Part shown: piece by piece, positions 17,818-27,196 of the stretch
How the letters are laid out: each line of letters opens with the position of its first letter
Position numbering within the stretch: position 1 is the first letter of the stretch
Origin: Pontibaca methylaminivorans
GTDB taxonomy: Bacteria; Pseudomonadota; Alphaproteobacteria; Rhodobacterales; Rhodobacteraceae
NCBI RefSeq assembly: GCF_900156525.1
Contig: NZ_FTPS01000001.1
Location: 1,674,001 to 1,738,000 of the forward strand
DNA length: 64,000 nucleotides
Reading direction: 5' to 3'
Notes under the pieces: generated by a model
What the model saw: the letters and a program-made list of their open reading frames with translations, nothing else
What the model was told of the DNA's origin: nothing
The model's database searches: none
Position numbers and translations under genes: made by a program

Positions 17818-19101
17818 TCAGGCCACGGCGATCTTGTGCACGGGAGCCTTGCGGCTTGCGCTGCGCGGCGAACCGCTGCCGTTGCGGTCGATGAAATCGA
17901 GCACCAGGGGGCGGATGTTGTCGCGCCACGAGCGGCCGGCGAAAATGCCGTAATGGCCGGCGCCGGGTTCGACATGGCTGGCCTTCATGTTGTCCGGCAG
18001 TCCGGTGCAGAGATCGAGCGCGGCAATGCACTGGCCGGGTGCCGAGATGTCGTCATTGGCCCCCTCGACCGACTTGACCGCGACGCTGGTGATCTGGCCG
18101 ATGTCCACCTGCTCGCCGTTCACGGTAAACACGTTGCGCGCCACTTCGCGGTTCTTGAACAGCCGCTCGACCGTGGAAAGGTAGAATTCGGCCGGCATGT
18201 CCATGACGGCGAGATATTCGTCGTAGAAGCGGTTGTGCGCGTCGTGATCGGATGCCTCGTGGCGGGCCACCCGGGTGATCTGATCGACAAAGGCCTGGCT
18301 GTGCCGGTCCACGTTCATCGAGATGAACGAGCTTAGCTGCAACAGCCCCGGGTAAACCGGCCGGCCGACTCCGGCGTATTTGAACCCGACCCGCTGCACC
18401 ATCATCGCCTCGAGCTGCCCCATGGTGACGCGGCGGCCGAAATCGGTGACCTCGGTCGGGGTTGCGTCCGGATCGACCGGCCCGCCGATCAGGGTGAGCG
18501 TGCGCGGCTGGGCCTCGGGCTCGCGTTCGGCCAGATAGGCGGTCGCGGCAAGGGTGAGCGGGGCAGGCTGGCAGATCGCGATCACATGGCTGTCGGGCCC
18601 CATCTCGCGGATGAAATCCACGAGGTAGAGGGTATAATCCTCGACGTCGAACTTGCCGGCCGAAACCGGGATGTCGCGGGCATTGTGCCAGTCGGTGACA
18701 TAGACTTCGCAATCGACCAGCAGCGATTTCACCGTGCTGCGCAGCAGCGTCGCGTAATGCCCCGACATGGGTGCGACCAGCAGCACCTTGCGCGGACGCT
18801 CCGCCCGGCCGGAGATATTGAAATGGATGAGATTGCCGAAGGGTTTCTCCAGCACCGTCTCGATCTTGACCAGATGATCGCGGCCGCGTTCGGTAAAGGT
18901 GCGGATGCCCCAGTCGGGCTTGGTGATCATGCGTTCGAAACTGCGTTCGGTGACTTCGCCCCAGGCCGCCATCCAGCTGAGCGCGGGGTTCGGTATCATC
19001 GAAAAGATCGGATATGACGCGAGCGCCTGCGCCGAAGCACCCATCCATTGATTGGTGTTGCGGGCTGCCTCCATCATGTCGTAGGCTACCATATAGCGCA
19101 A
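17818..19101 (-). CDS. phaZ: Intracellular polyhydroxyalkanoate depolymerase
   Basis: The 427-residue protein degrades stored PHA granules. It has the family layout with [45 protein letters not shown] split across the fold, and the [17 protein letters not shown] elbow where Cys replaces Ser as nucleophile, as is usual in intracellular PhaZ. The late His lies in [15 protein letters not shown]. The start was set at TTG (19101), because AAGGAG stands 8 bases ahead and it gives the typical (M)[16 protein letters not shown]-terminus. The ATG at 19092 is too far from that site. It is divergent from phaC, with about 110 bases between them. Confidence 0.93.
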   Translation of the reverse strand: MRYMVAYDMMEAARNTNQWMGASAQALASYPIFSMIPNPALSWMAAWGEVTERSFERMITKPDWGIRTFTERGRDHLVKIETVLEKPFGNLIHFNISGRAERPRKVLLVAPMSGHYATLLRSTVKSLLVDCEVYVTDWHNARDIPVSAGKFDVEDYTLYLVDFIREMGPDSHVIAICQPAPLTLAATAYLAEREPEAQPRTLTLIGGPVDPDATPTEVTDFGRRVTMGQLEAMMVQRVGFKYAGVGRPVYPGLLQLSSFISMNVDRHSQAFVDQITRVARHEASDHDAHNRFYDEYLAVMDMPAEFYLSTVERLFKNREVARNVFTVNGEQVDIGQITSVAVKSVEGANDDISAPGQCIAALDLCTGLPDNMKASHVEPGAGHYGIFAGRSWRDNIRPLVLDFIDRNGSGSPRSASRKAPVHKIAVA

Positions 19102-19210
19102 ATTCGGGTCTCCTTCATGTGTCCGAGCGGGTCGGACCCTCGTTGCCTTAGCTCGCGCAGCGGGTGGCGATCGTTCCGCGACCACACGAGATTAGGGAGG
19201 AAAGTGCATA

Positions 19211-21034
19211 ATGACAACTGCCGAGGATGGCGCCGCCCCCCTTGACGAAGCGCAAATGCAACGCTTGACCGAGAATCTCTCGCGTGTCGAAGGACTGTCG
19301 CGCCGCCTGGTCGAGGTGATGAGCGCAAAGACCCATCATCATCCGGGCCTGGACGCGCCCGACCAGCAGTTGTTCACCCGCGCCGCCACCGCCTGGTGGT
19401 CGGAAATGATGCAGAATCCGGCCCAGATCTGGGAAAAGCAGATCGAATACTGGAGCGAGTCGGTCAGGCATTTCGCCGAGCTTCAGCGCGCCCTTGTCAG
19501 CGGGCAGTTGGCCATGCCCGACGAGGCGGCCGCAGGGGACAACGACGACCCCTCCGACCGGCGGTTTTCCAATCCGCTCTGGGATACGCATCCCTATTTC
19601 AACATGATCAAGCGGCAGTATCTGACCAATGCGCGGGCGATTCAGGAGGCGGTCGAACAGATCGAGGAACTGGACCCGACCGACCGGCGCCGGCTTGGCT
19701 ATTTCGCAGATCAGATCATCGACATGATGGCGCCGACCAATTTTCTGGCCACCAACCCGGATGCGCTGGAACGCGCGGTGGCGACGGACGGCGAGTCGCT
19801 GATCAGCGGGCTCGAGAATCTCGTGGCCGACCTCGAGGCCAATGACGGGGAACTGGTGGTGCGGCTCGCCGATGAAAGCGCCTTCGAGCTTGGCGGCAAC
19901 GTGGCGACGAGCCCCGGCGACGTGGTGTTCCGCAATCACATGATGGAACTGATCCAGTACAAGCCCGCCACCGAAACGGTGCACGAGACGCCGCTGCTGA
20001 TCTTTCCGCCCTGGATCAACAAGTTCTACATTCTCGATCTCAAGGCCCAGAACAGCCTGATCCGGTGGATCACCGAACAGGGGCATACGCTGTTCGTGGT
20101 GAGCTGGATCAACCCCGATGCGAGCTATGGCGATGTCGGGCTCGAGAATTACATCGAGGACGGTTACCTGACGGCGCTGCGCGAGGTGAAGGCGATCTGC
20201 GACGTCGATCGTGTCAACGTGATCGGCTATTGCATCGGCGGCACCACGCTTGCGCTTACGCTGTCCCTGCTCAAGCAGCGTGGCGACACCTCGATCCGGT
20301 CGGCGACCTTCTTTACCACGCTGACGGATTTCACCGAGCATGGCGAATTCACGCCGTTCCTTACCAATGATTTCGTCGATGCGATCGAGGCGGAATCCGA
20401 GAAACGCGGGATCCTGCGCTCCTATATCCTGTCGCGCACCTTCAGCTTCCTGCGCTCGCGCGACCTGATCTATACGCCGGCGGTGCGCAGTTACATGCTG
20501 GGCGAGACGCCGCCCGCCTTTGACCTGCTTTACTGGAACGGGGACGGCACCAACCTGCCGGGCCGGATGGCGGTGCAGTATCTGCGCGCGCTCTGCCAGC
20601 GCAACGAATTCGCAAGGGACGGCTACGATCTTCTCGGGCACCGGCTGCATGTGAGCGACGTGGATGTGCCGCTTTGTGCCGTCGCCTGCGAAAGCGACCA
20701 CATCGCCGCCTGGAAGGACAGCTACCGGGGCGTGCAGATGATGGGGGCGAAGGACAAGACCTTCATCGTATCGCAGTCGGGCCATATCGCCGGCATCGTC
20801 AACCCGCCGACCAAGAAGAAATACGGCCACTACACCAAGGCCGACCTTACGCCCGCGGCGGATGACTGGTTCAAGGCGGCGCGGTTCTACAACGGATCCT
20901 GGTGGCCGCGCTGGGGAAAGTGGCTGGCGAAACACGCCGGCCGGCAGATTCCGGCGCGGGAAACGGGTGATTCGAAGCACCCGAGACTGGCGCCGGCACC
21001 GGGAACCTATGTGCGCGTCCGCGCAAGCAGCTGA
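19211..21034 (+). CDS. phaC: Class I polyhydroxyalkanoate synthase
   Basis: The 607-residue enzyme polymerises hydroxyacyl-CoA on the granule surface. The lipase-like box is GYCIGGTT with Cys341 as nucleophile. The Asp lies in the ESDHIAAWKDSYRG region and the His in VSQSGHIAGIVNPP. TPLLIFPPWINKFYILDL and the PGRMAVQYLRALCQRNEFA stretch are typical of class I PhaC, as is the length near 600. GGAGGAAAG precedes the ATG at good distance. It is followed by phaP and phaR, the standard alphaproteobacterial order. Confidence 0.96.
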   Translation: MTTAEDGAAPLDEAQMQRLTENLSRVEGLSRRLVEVMSAKTHHHPGLDAPDQQLFTRAATAWWSEMMQNPAQIWEKQIEYWSESVRHFAELQRALVSGQLAMPDEAAAGDNDDPSDRRFSNPLWDTHPYFNMIKRQYLTNARAIQEAVEQIEELDPTDRRRLGYFADQIIDMMAPTNFLATNPDALERAVATDGESLISGLENLVADLEANDGELVVRLADESAFELGGNVATSPGDVVFRNHMMELIQYKPATETVHETPLLIFPPWINKFYILDLKAQNSLIRWITEQGHTLFVVSWINPDASYGDVGLENYIEDGYLTALREVKAICDVDRVNVIGYCIGGTTLALTLSLLKQRGDTSIRSATFFTTLTDFTEHGEFTPFLTNDFVDAIEAESEKRGILRSYILSRTFSFLRSRDLIYTPAVRSYMLGETPPAFDLLYWNGDGTNLPGRMAVQYLRALCQRNEFARDGYDLLGHRLHVSDVDVPLCAVACESDHIAAWKDSYRGVQMMGAKDKTFIVSQSGHIAGIVNPPTKKKYGHYTKADLTPAADDWFKAARFYNGSWWPRWGKWLAKHAGRQIPARETGDSKHPRLAPAPGTYVRVRASS

Positions 21035-21058
21035 AATTCCTGACATTTCGAAAAATTT

Positions 21059-21098
21059 CTGCATTGCAGCAAAAAATCCTTGAATTGCTGCGATGCAG
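21059..21098. promoter_or_regulatory. Two PhaR operators upstream of phaP
   Basis: Two copies of CTGC-N3-GCAG occur at 21059-21069 (CTGCATTGCAG) and 21088-21098 (CTGCGATGCAG), 29 bases apart centre to centre. This agrees with the PhaR site described for rhodobacterial phaP promoters, including a position roughly 60-105 bases ahead of the phaP start. PhaR binds here in the absence of PHA and leaves when it binds the polymer, releasing phasin expression. Confidence 0.85.
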
Positions 21099-21162
21099 CG
21101 TGCATATTGTCGGCAGAAGGCAAGACCCCGCTAACCAGAGCCGCAACCAGAGGATTATGACA

Positions 21163-21609
21163 ATGAGCAAGACCCAGGATTTCACCGCCGTCATGAAAGA
21201 CATGATGGGTGCGTTCCCCGTCGACACCAGCGCCATGGACGACGTGTTCAAGTCGACCGCCAGCCTGAACGAAAAGCTTTCGAACGTGGCGATCGAGGCC
21301 GCCGGCAAGTCGGCTGAAATCTCGAACAAGTGGACCAAGGACACGCTGGCCAAGCTCGGCGAGATGTCCCGGGCCAAGACCGAGCCGGCCGACTACGCCA
21401 AGGCCATGACCGATTTCGCCTCCGCATCGGCCGAAGTCGCCGCCGAGAACCTCGCCGCCTTTGCCGAAGTCGCCAAGAAAGTTCAGATGGACACCATCGA
21501 ACTGGTGATGTCCGCCGGCAAGGAAATGAGCGCCGACGCGACCGCCGCCATGAAGAAGGCCGCGACCGACGCGACCACCGCAGCCAAGAAAGCGGTTCCC
21601 GCGAAATAA
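21163..21609 (+). CDS. phaP: Phasin (PHA granule-associated protein)
   Basis: The 148-residue protein is Ala/Lys-rich and largely helical, without Cys or Trp clusters except one Trp. The mix SKTQDFTAVMKDMMGAFPVD followed by amphipathic segments (TDFASASAEVAAENLAAFAE) and the TAAAKKAVPAK-like tail is typical of phasins. It coats the granule and limits coalescence. The start at 21163 has AGAGGA 8 bases upstream; the ATG two codons earlier sits too close to that site. The gene is preceded by two PhaR operators and followed by a strong terminator. Confidence 0.92.
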   Translation: MSKTQDFTAVMKDMMGAFPVDTSAMDDVFKSTASLNEKLSNVAIEAAGKSAEISNKWTKDTLAKLGEMSRAKTEPADYAKAMTDFASASAEVAAENLAAFAEVAKKVQMDTIELVMSAGKEMSADATAAMKKAATDATTAAKKAVPAK

Positions 21610-21662
21610 GGAACAGCAGCCGAAATCCTATTCCTCCCCCCATGGATTTCCGGCGCTGGGAT

Positions 21663-21695
21663 GGGCAGGCTTGAACGAGCCTGCCCTTTTCTTTT
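21663..21695 (+). terminator. Rho-independent terminator after phaP
   Basis: GGGCAGGCT (21663-21671) pairs with AGCCTGCCC (21678-21686) across a 6-base loop and is followed by TTTTCTTTT. It separates the highly expressed phasin gene from phaR. Confidence 0.9.
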
Positions 21696-21750
21696 GCGAA
21701 ACGCTCGCCTAGAGTTTTCGGGATGCACCATGCGGGGGGAGGAATACCCT

Positions 21751-22302
21751 ATGGCGGAGACGGACAAGCCGTTGCTGATCAAGCGCTACGCGAGCCGCCG
21801 ACTTTATAACACCGAGACCAGCGATTACGTGACGCTCGACGACATCGCCGGTTTCATACGCGCCGGGCGCGAGGTGCAGATCGTCGATCTGAAATCGGGC
21901 GATGATCTTACCCGGCAATATCTGCTGCAGATCATTGCCGAACACGAGAGTCGCGGCGAAAATGTCCTGCCGATCAACGTCCTGAACGATCTGGTGCGCA
22001 GCTATATGCTCCCCGGCGGGGGCATGATGCCCCAGTTCCTGCAAAGCTCTTTCGAGATGCTGCGCGAGAACCAGGCCAAGATGGTCGAGAGCATGAACGC
22101 CATGAACCCGATGACCAAGATGCCCGGTTTCGAGGCGGTGAAGGCGCAGCAGGAGGCGTTCCTGAAGGCCATGACCGGCGGATTCGTTTCCGGCAACTGG
22201 AATCAGGACCGGGACGAAGAGGACTCCGAGAGCGACGACAGCCTGGCCGAGATCCGCCGCCAGTTGGCCGAGCTTCAGAAAAAGCTTTCGCGCCTGGACT
22301 AG
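21751..22302 (+). CDS. phaR: PHA synthesis repressor
   Basis: The 183-residue protein has the N-terminal PHB/PHA accumulation DNA-binding domain (LIKRYASRRLYNTETSDYVTL and DIAGFIRAGREVQIVDLKSG), a PHB-binding accessory region, a Met/Gln-rich middle and an acidic C-terminal helix (SLAEIRRQLAELQKKLSRLD). It represses phaP and often itself by binding CTGC-N3-GCAG, and is relieved by PHA. Start at 21751 with GGAGG upstream. No operator of the same form was seen directly ahead of phaR itself. Confidence 0.95.
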   Translation: MAETDKPLLIKRYASRRLYNTETSDYVTLDDIAGFIRAGREVQIVDLKSGDDLTRQYLLQIIAEHESRGENVLPINVLNDLVRSYMLPGGGMMPQFLQSSFEMLRENQAKMVESMNAMNPMTKMPGFEAVKAQQEAFLKAMTGGFVSGNWNQDRDEEDSESDDSLAEIRRQLAELQKKLSRLD

Positions 22303-22332
22303 ACACCGGCTGCCGCAGGGCGGGGCGCAGGA

Positions 22333-23547
22333 TCAGCCCTGCACTGTGCCGGATTCTCGGGTGGCCTCATCCATGGCGGCAAGCAGGGCGCCGGCGATCG
22401 CGTCGATTTCGGCCGTGCTGCGCCAGACCGGCAGGCGCAGGTCGCAGGCGCGCATCAGCATCGCCCGCGTGCGGGGCAGCTCCGGCAGTTCGGACAGGAA
22501 CTTCCAGTTCCAGAAAACCCGCGCATTATCGGTGCCGGCGCCGAAAATTCCGACCTCGATCCCCCGGGACCGCGCCGCGGCGACAAAGCCCGATGCCGTG
22601 GCGTCATCCAGGCCGACAAGGTTGAACTGGATCGAATCGGGGGCGCGCCGTTCGGGGCCAAGCGCGGCCGGAATGCTGAAATGCCGGTTCGTCCGCAGCC
22701 GCGCGGCCAGCCGGTCGTGGTTGGCCAGGCCCATGCGCACGCGATGCGGCACTTCGGCAAGCTGGGGCCGGATCACCGCCGCGGAAAGATTGCTCATGCG
22801 GACGTTGGAAAGCGGCAGGCGATTCTGCCAGCGCAGAAAGGCCCGCTCCAGATCCTGGCTGTTGTCGTCGCGCGGACTGCGGTGCTGTTCCCAGTTACGC
22901 TCATAGGCACCCGACATGATGACCGCCCGGGCCAGAAGATCGGCATCATCGGTGACCAGCATCCCGCCCTCGCCGGCGTTCACCATCTTGTAGGACTGGA
23001 ACGAAAAGCAGCCGATCCGGCCGATCGTGCCGATATTGCGCTGTCCCCACCGTGTGCCCAGAGAGTGCGCGGCATCCTCGACCACCGGGAGGGCGCGGGC
23101 GTCGCAAAGCGCCATGATCGCATCCATATCGCTGGTGTGGCCCCGCATATGGCTGACGATGACCGCCTGCACACCGTCGAGCCGCGCCTCGAAATCCGCC
23201 AGGTCGATGCGGTAATCCTCGCCCGTTTCGCAAAGCACCGGCACGCAGCCGGCATTCACCACCGCCGAGGGAACGGCGGAAAAGGTAAATCCCGGGATCA
23301 GAACCCGCGCTCCCGGCGGCAGGTCGAGCGCCCGCAGCGAAAGGAACAGCGCCGCCGAGCATGACGACAGGGCGAGCGCATGGCGGCTGCCGATCAGGTC
23401 CGCGAATTCGCGTTCGAGCAAGGCCACCGGCGCGTCGCGGCTGTCCCGGTAACGGAACAGGTCGCCCGTCCGCAGCAGCTCGTCGATCGCATCGCGAGCG
23501 CCCGGAGGGATCGGCTCCGCATCATGGGTCTGGGAGGGTGATGACAT
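22333..23547 (-). CDS. DegT/DnrJ/EryC1/StrS-family PLP aminotransferase
   Basis: The 404-residue protein is a fold type I PLP enzyme. The conserved order is ALALSSCSAALFLSLRAL (cofactor phosphate), VVEDAAHSLGTRWGQRNIG (Asp-Ala-Ala-His motif), and CFSFQSYKMVNAGEGGM, whose Lys forms the aldimine. It resembles the branch acting on sugars or cyclitols such as scyllo-inosose aminotransferases. The start at 23547 lacks a strong ribosome-binding site. It follows the PuuB-like gene by about 100 bases on the same strand, so it may belong to the gamma-glutamyl-amine cluster, though that partnership is unusual. Confidence 0.85.
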   Translation of the reverse strand: MSSPSQTHDAEPIPPGARDAIDELLRTGDLFRYRDSRDAPVALLEREFADLIGSRHALALSSCSAALFLSLRALDLPPGARVLIPGFTFSAVPSAVVNAGCVPVLCETGEDYRIDLADFEARLDGVQAVIVSHMRGHTSDMDAIMALCDARALPVVEDAAHSLGTRWGQRNIGTIGRIGCFSFQSYKMVNAGEGGMLVTDDADLLARAVIMSGAYERNWEQHRSPRDDNSQDLERAFLRWQNRLPLSNVRMSNLSAAVIRPQLAEVPHRVRMGLANHDRLAARLRTNRHFSIPAALGPERRAPDSIQFNLVGLDDATASGFVAAARSRGIEVGIFGAGTDNARVFWNWKFLSELPELPRTRAMLMRACDLRLPVWRSTAEIDAIAGALLAAMDEATRESGTVQG

Positions 23548-23645
23548 GTCGCGTGCCCGTTGGTGCAAGCTTTTGCAACTGATAGAACAATGCCTTCCAG
23601 GTTCCAAGAACAACCGCCTGTGGGTGGCGGCATCGCGGACCGCCC

Positions 23646-24950
23646 TCAGACCCCGATCCGGTCGCGCAGGCGATACCAGCTCATCGCCAGCGCAAGCAGC
23701 GGCACCCGCAGCCGCCCGCGGCCCGGAAAGGCAGGGGCGGGCAGGGCGGCCATGGTGTCGAACCCTTCGGCCTGCCCCCGGATCGCATGCGCCATGAGCA
23801 GCCCCGCATGGGTGGCCATGCCGACGCCGTGCCCCGAATAGCCCGATGCCGACATCAGGTTCGGCGCAAGCCGCGCAAGCCAGGGCATCCGCCGCATGGT
23901 GATCGCCAGCGTTCCGCCCCAGGCATAGTCGATGCGCACGTCGCGCAGATGCGGAAAGATCCGCAGCAGGCGCCGGCGCACGAGCCCCGCGATGTCCTGC
24001 GGAAAACGGTAGCCATAGGTTTCGCCGCCCCCGAAAAGCAGCCGCCCGTCGCGGCTCAGGCGGAAATAATTCACCACGAAACGGCTGTCGCTCACGGCGA
24101 TGTTGCGGGTCAGCACCTGTTTCGCACCGGACCCGAGCGGCTCGGTCGCGACGATGAAATTGTTGATCGGCATGACCCGCGCCGCGACCCGGGGCGAAAG
24201 CCGGTCGAGATAGCCGTTGCAGGCCAGGATCGCATGATCGGCGCGGACCTCGCCATATTCGCTCCGCACCAGCACCTGCCGGCCCGGTTCGATGTCCCGC
24301 ACATGGGTCATCTCGCAGATTCGGACCCCCGCCGCCGCGGCGGCGCGCGCCAGCCCGCGCGCATAGTTCAGCGGATGCAGATGGCCCGCCCCCCGGTCCA
24401 GAAGGCCGCCGCGGTAGGATGGCGAGGGGCAGAGCGCCCGGCTGCGCCCGGCGTCGAGAAACTCGATGTCCTCGTATCCGTAGCGGTGGCGCAGATGCGC
24501 GCCATATTCGCACAATCGCTCCAGCTCGGCCCGGCGCGTCCCGGCATGGAGGATCCCCGGCGCAAGGTCGCAGTCGATCCGGTGGCGCGCGATCAGGGCC
24601 CGGACAAGCGCCTTGGCGGCCTCCGCATGGTCCCAGAGGCGCCGCGCATCCGCGTCGCCGACCAGCCGCTCGAGCTCGTCCTGGTCCATGCCATGCCCGC
24701 TGCCGAGCTGTCCGCCGTTGCGCCCCGACGCGCCGAAGCCGACACGATGCGCCTCGAGCAGAACGACACGAAAGCCGGCCTCGGCCAGATGCAGCGCCGC
24801 CGAAAGCCCGGTGTAGCCCGCACCGATGATGCAGACATCGGCGCGCAGGTCGCCCTCCAGCGGCGCAAAGGCCGGGAGCGGCACGGCACTCGCCGCATAC
24901 CAGCTTTCGGGCAGCCTGCCGCGCCTGTCATTGGCAAAAAGCAGCTTCAT
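23646..24950 (-). CDS. FAD-dependent oxidoreductase, gamma-glutamylputrescine oxidase (PuuB) type
   Basis: The 434-residue protein is a DAO-family flavoenzyme with VCIIGAGYTGLSAALHLAEA (FAD motif, about residue 40), GFGASGRNGGQLGSGHGMDQ and the C-terminal GGTLAITMRRMPWLARL plus ASGYSGHGVGMATHAG. It would oxidise the amine carbon of a gamma-glutamylated amine to an aldehyde, releasing ammonia and hydrogen peroxide. The start at 24950 (MKLLFANDRRG) has CGGAG 8 bases upstream. An ATG at 25016 adds a basic, protein-poor leader. It sits just downstream of the PuuA-like ligase. Confidence 0.87.
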   Translation of the reverse strand: MKLLFANDRRGRLPESWYAASAVPLPAFAPLEGDLRADVCIIGAGYTGLSAALHLAEAGFRVVLLEAHRVGFGASGRNGGQLGSGHGMDQDELERLVGDADARRLWDHAEAAKALVRALIARHRIDCDLAPGILHAGTRRAELERLCEYGAHLRHRYGYEDIEFLDAGRSRALCPSPSYRGGLLDRGAGHLHPLNYARGLARAAAAAGVRICEMTHVRDIEPGRQVLVRSEYGEVRADHAILACNGYLDRLSPRVAARVMPINNFIVATEPLGSGAKQVLTRNIAVSDSRFVVNYFRLSRDGRLLFGGGETYGYRFPQDIAGLVRRRLLRIFPHLRDVRIDYAWGGTLAITMRRMPWLARLAPNLMSASGYSGHGVGMATHAGLLMAHAIRGQAEGFDTMAALPAPAFPGRGRLRVPLLALAMSWYRLRDRIGV

Positions 24951-25062
24951 CCGCAAACTCCGCCCGGCGGCCTTGGTGCGCGCCCCCCGGGTCTTCTTCT
25001 GGCTGTAAATATCCATATCCTGCCGCCTGCCGTCCCTCGGTGAGGCCGGGAACGGGCCGCGG

Positions 25063-26430
25063 TCAGACGTTCAGAAGCAGGTGCTCACGCTCCCACGGAG
25101 AGATGACCTGCAGGAACTCGTCGTATTCCGCCCGCTTGAGGACCGAATAGACGCGCGAGAATTCCGGCCCCAGAATCTCGTGCAGGTCGCGGGCCTCCTC
25201 GAAAAGGTCGAGTGCCTCGCCCAGAACCCTGGGAATGTCGCCTTCTCCCGCATAGGCATCGCCGCGGAATTGCGGGCGCGGGCGCCGCTCCTCGATCAGC
25301 CCCATATAACCGCAGGCGAGGCTCGCCGCGATCCCGAGATAGGGGTTGCAGTCCATCCCGGCAAGCCGGTTCTCGATCCGGCGCGCCTCGACCGTGGAAA
25401 GCGGAATGCGGATGCCGGTCGTGCGGTTGTCGCGGCCCCATTCGAGATTGATCGGCGCCGACTGGTCCCGCACGTAGCGCCGGTAGGAATTCACATAGGG
25501 CGCCAGCACCGCAACCACTTTCGGCAGGTGGCTCTGCAATCCGGCGATGAAGTGGAAGAACGCGTCGGTCTCCCCGCCATGGGGGCCCGCGAACAGGTTG
25601 CGCCCGCTTTCCATGTCGAGGATCGAGTGATGGATATGCATGGCGCTGCCGGGTTCGTCGGCGATCGGCTTGGCCATGAAGGTCGCGAAACACCTGTGCC
25701 GCAGCGCGGCCTCCCGGATCAGCCGCTTGAAATAGAACACCTCGTCGGCAAGCTTTACCGGATCGCCGTGGCGCAGGTTGATCTCGAGCTGGCCGGCGCC
25801 GCCTTCCTGGGTGATGCCGTCGATCTCGAAACCCTGCGCCTCGGCGAAATCATAGATGTCGTCGATAATCGGGCCGAACTCGTCCACAGCCGACATGGAA
25901 TAGGCCTGCCGCGCGGCGGCCGGCCGCCCGGAGCGCCCGATCATCGGCTCGATGCTTTTCGCCGGATCCAGGTTCGGCGCGACCAGGAAGAATTCCATCT
26001 CCGGCGCCACCACGGGTTTCCAGCCCTGCGCATGATACAGCGCCACCACCCGCTTCAGCACGTTGCGCGGCGCATATTCGATGGGGCGGCCCTTGCGGTC
26101 ATAGGCATCGTGGATGATCTGGAGCGTGGCATCCGCGGTCCAGGGGGCGGCGGTCGCGGTGCCGAGGTCGGGCTTCAGGATCATGTCGCGTTCGATGAAT
26201 CCCTCCTCCCCCGCCGCCTCGCCCCAGTCGCCGGTGATGGTCTGGAAGAACAGGCTGTCGGGCAGGTGGAAATACTCCTGCCGCATGAATTTTCCGGCAG
26301 GCATCGCCTTGCCCCGCGCGATGCCGGGCATGTCGGCGATGATGCATTCCACCTCGTCCAGGTGCCGCCCCTCGATATAGGCCCGCGCCGCCTCGGGCAG
26401 GGCCTCGGGCCATTGATCGCCTGCGGACAT
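25063..26430 (-). CDS. Glutamine synthetase-family ligase, gamma-glutamylputrescine synthetase (PuuA) type
   Basis: The 455-residue protein has the glutamine synthetase catalytic fold: the PEMEFFLVAPN metal site, GGAGQLEINLRHGDP, FMAKPIADEPGSAMHIHHSI, and NRTTGIRIPLS with the Arg near the phosphate. It ligates glutamate to an amine with ATP. The first residues MSAGDQWPEALPEAARAYIE match PuuA-like members. The start overlaps the stop of the amidotransferase gene in TGATG, so translation is coupled. Putrescine, ethanolamine or isopropylamine could be the substrate; sequence alone does not decide. Confidence 0.87.
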   Translation of the reverse strand: MSAGDQWPEALPEAARAYIEGRHLDEVECIIADMPGIARGKAMPAGKFMRQEYFHLPDSLFFQTITGDWGEAAGEEGFIERDMILKPDLGTATAAPWTADATLQIIHDAYDRKGRPIEYAPRNVLKRVVALYHAQGWKPVVAPEMEFFLVAPNLDPAKSIEPMIGRSGRPAAARQAYSMSAVDEFGPIIDDIYDFAEAQGFEIDGITQEGGAGQLEINLRHGDPVKLADEVFYFKRLIREAALRHRCFATFMAKPIADEPGSAMHIHHSILDMESGRNLFAGPHGGETDAFFHFIAGLQSHLPKVVAVLAPYVNSYRRYVRDQSAPINLEWGRDNRTTGIRIPLSTVEARRIENRLAGMDCNPYLGIAASLACGYMGLIEERRPRPQFRGDAYAGEGDIPRVLGEALDLFEEARDLHEILGPEFSRVYSVLKRAEYDEFLQVISPWEREHLLLNV

Positions 26431-27107
26431 CAGCCTTCCTTGCGCCGCAGGAAGTCGGCCATCATCCGCGCAATGGCCGCGCTGTCGTTGGGCTTGCCGA
26501 ATTCGGCGCGGGCGGCGGCAAGCTGCGGTTCGGGCACCACCCCGGTGCGCGCCCGGATCAGCCCTTCGATATAGGCATCATCGAATTCGGGATGCGGCTG
26601 GATCGTCAGCATCGAATCGCCGTAGCGCAGCATCGCATGGGGGCAGAAGGCGCTGCTCCCGATCACTTCGGCCCCTTCGGGAAGCCGGGTGACCTGATCC
26701 TGATGCCAGGCATTCAGGAACACGGGCTTGCCGTTCAGGACATATTCGGAGCGCCCGACCGCATAGCCGCCCGGGTATTTCTCGACCTTGCCGCCAAGCG
26801 CCTGGGCGATGATCTGATGGCCGAAACAGACCCCGACCAGCGGGCGGCCGCTGTCATGGATGGCGCGGATCAGGGCCTCGAGAGGCGCGATCCAGGGCAG
26901 GTCGTCATAGGCGCCGTGGACCGAGCCCGTGATCAGCCAGCCGTCGGCGTCTTCGGGCCCGGCGGGGAACTCCATGTCGAGCACCGCCCAACTGCGGAAT
27001 TCGAACCCATATCCGGCGAGCAGATGGCGGAACATGTCGTCGTAATCGCCAAGCTTTGCGGCAAGTTCGGGCGCGGCGCGGCCCGCCTGCAGGATACCTA
27101 TCTTCAT
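26430..27107 (-). CDS. Class I glutamine amidotransferase-like hydrolase
   Basis: The 225-residue protein resembles the amidotransferase domain of GMP synthase: MKIGILQAGRAAPELA, GWLITGSVHGAYDD, the nucleophile elbow VGVCFGHQIIAQALGG (Cys94) and IQPHPEFDD (His172, Glu174). The full triad is present. Heading a PuuA/PuuB-like pair, it could hydrolyse the gamma-glutamyl product in place of the unrelated PuuD, and thereby regenerate glutamate. The start was set at MKIGILQ (27107); ATGs at 27113 and 27131 are also possible and none has a strong ribosome-binding site. Confidence 0.83.
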   Translation of the reverse strand: MKIGILQAGRAAPELAAKLGDYDDMFRHLLAGYGFEFRSWAVLDMEFPAGPEDADGWLITGSVHGAYDDLPWIAPLEALIRAIHDSGRPLVGVCFGHQIIAQALGGKVEKYPGGYAVGRSEYVLNGKPVFLNAWHQDQVTRLPEGAEVIGSSAFCPHAMLRYGDSMLTIQPHPEFDDAYIEGLIRARTGVVPEPQLAAARAEFGKPNDSAAIARMMADFLRRKEG

Positions 27108-27196
27108 CGTCATGCTTCTTTGTTCAGACATGGGCGCAGGGCACTGATTCGCAGCGCTCCGCCCGGATGACATATGCCATGGATCCGGCCGGCAGG

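Noticed and set aside
16040-18031. N-terminal extension of thrS to about 1318 residues
   Set aside because: The extra 660 codons lie antisense to two hydrolase genes, and ThrRS family members begin at the TGS domain.
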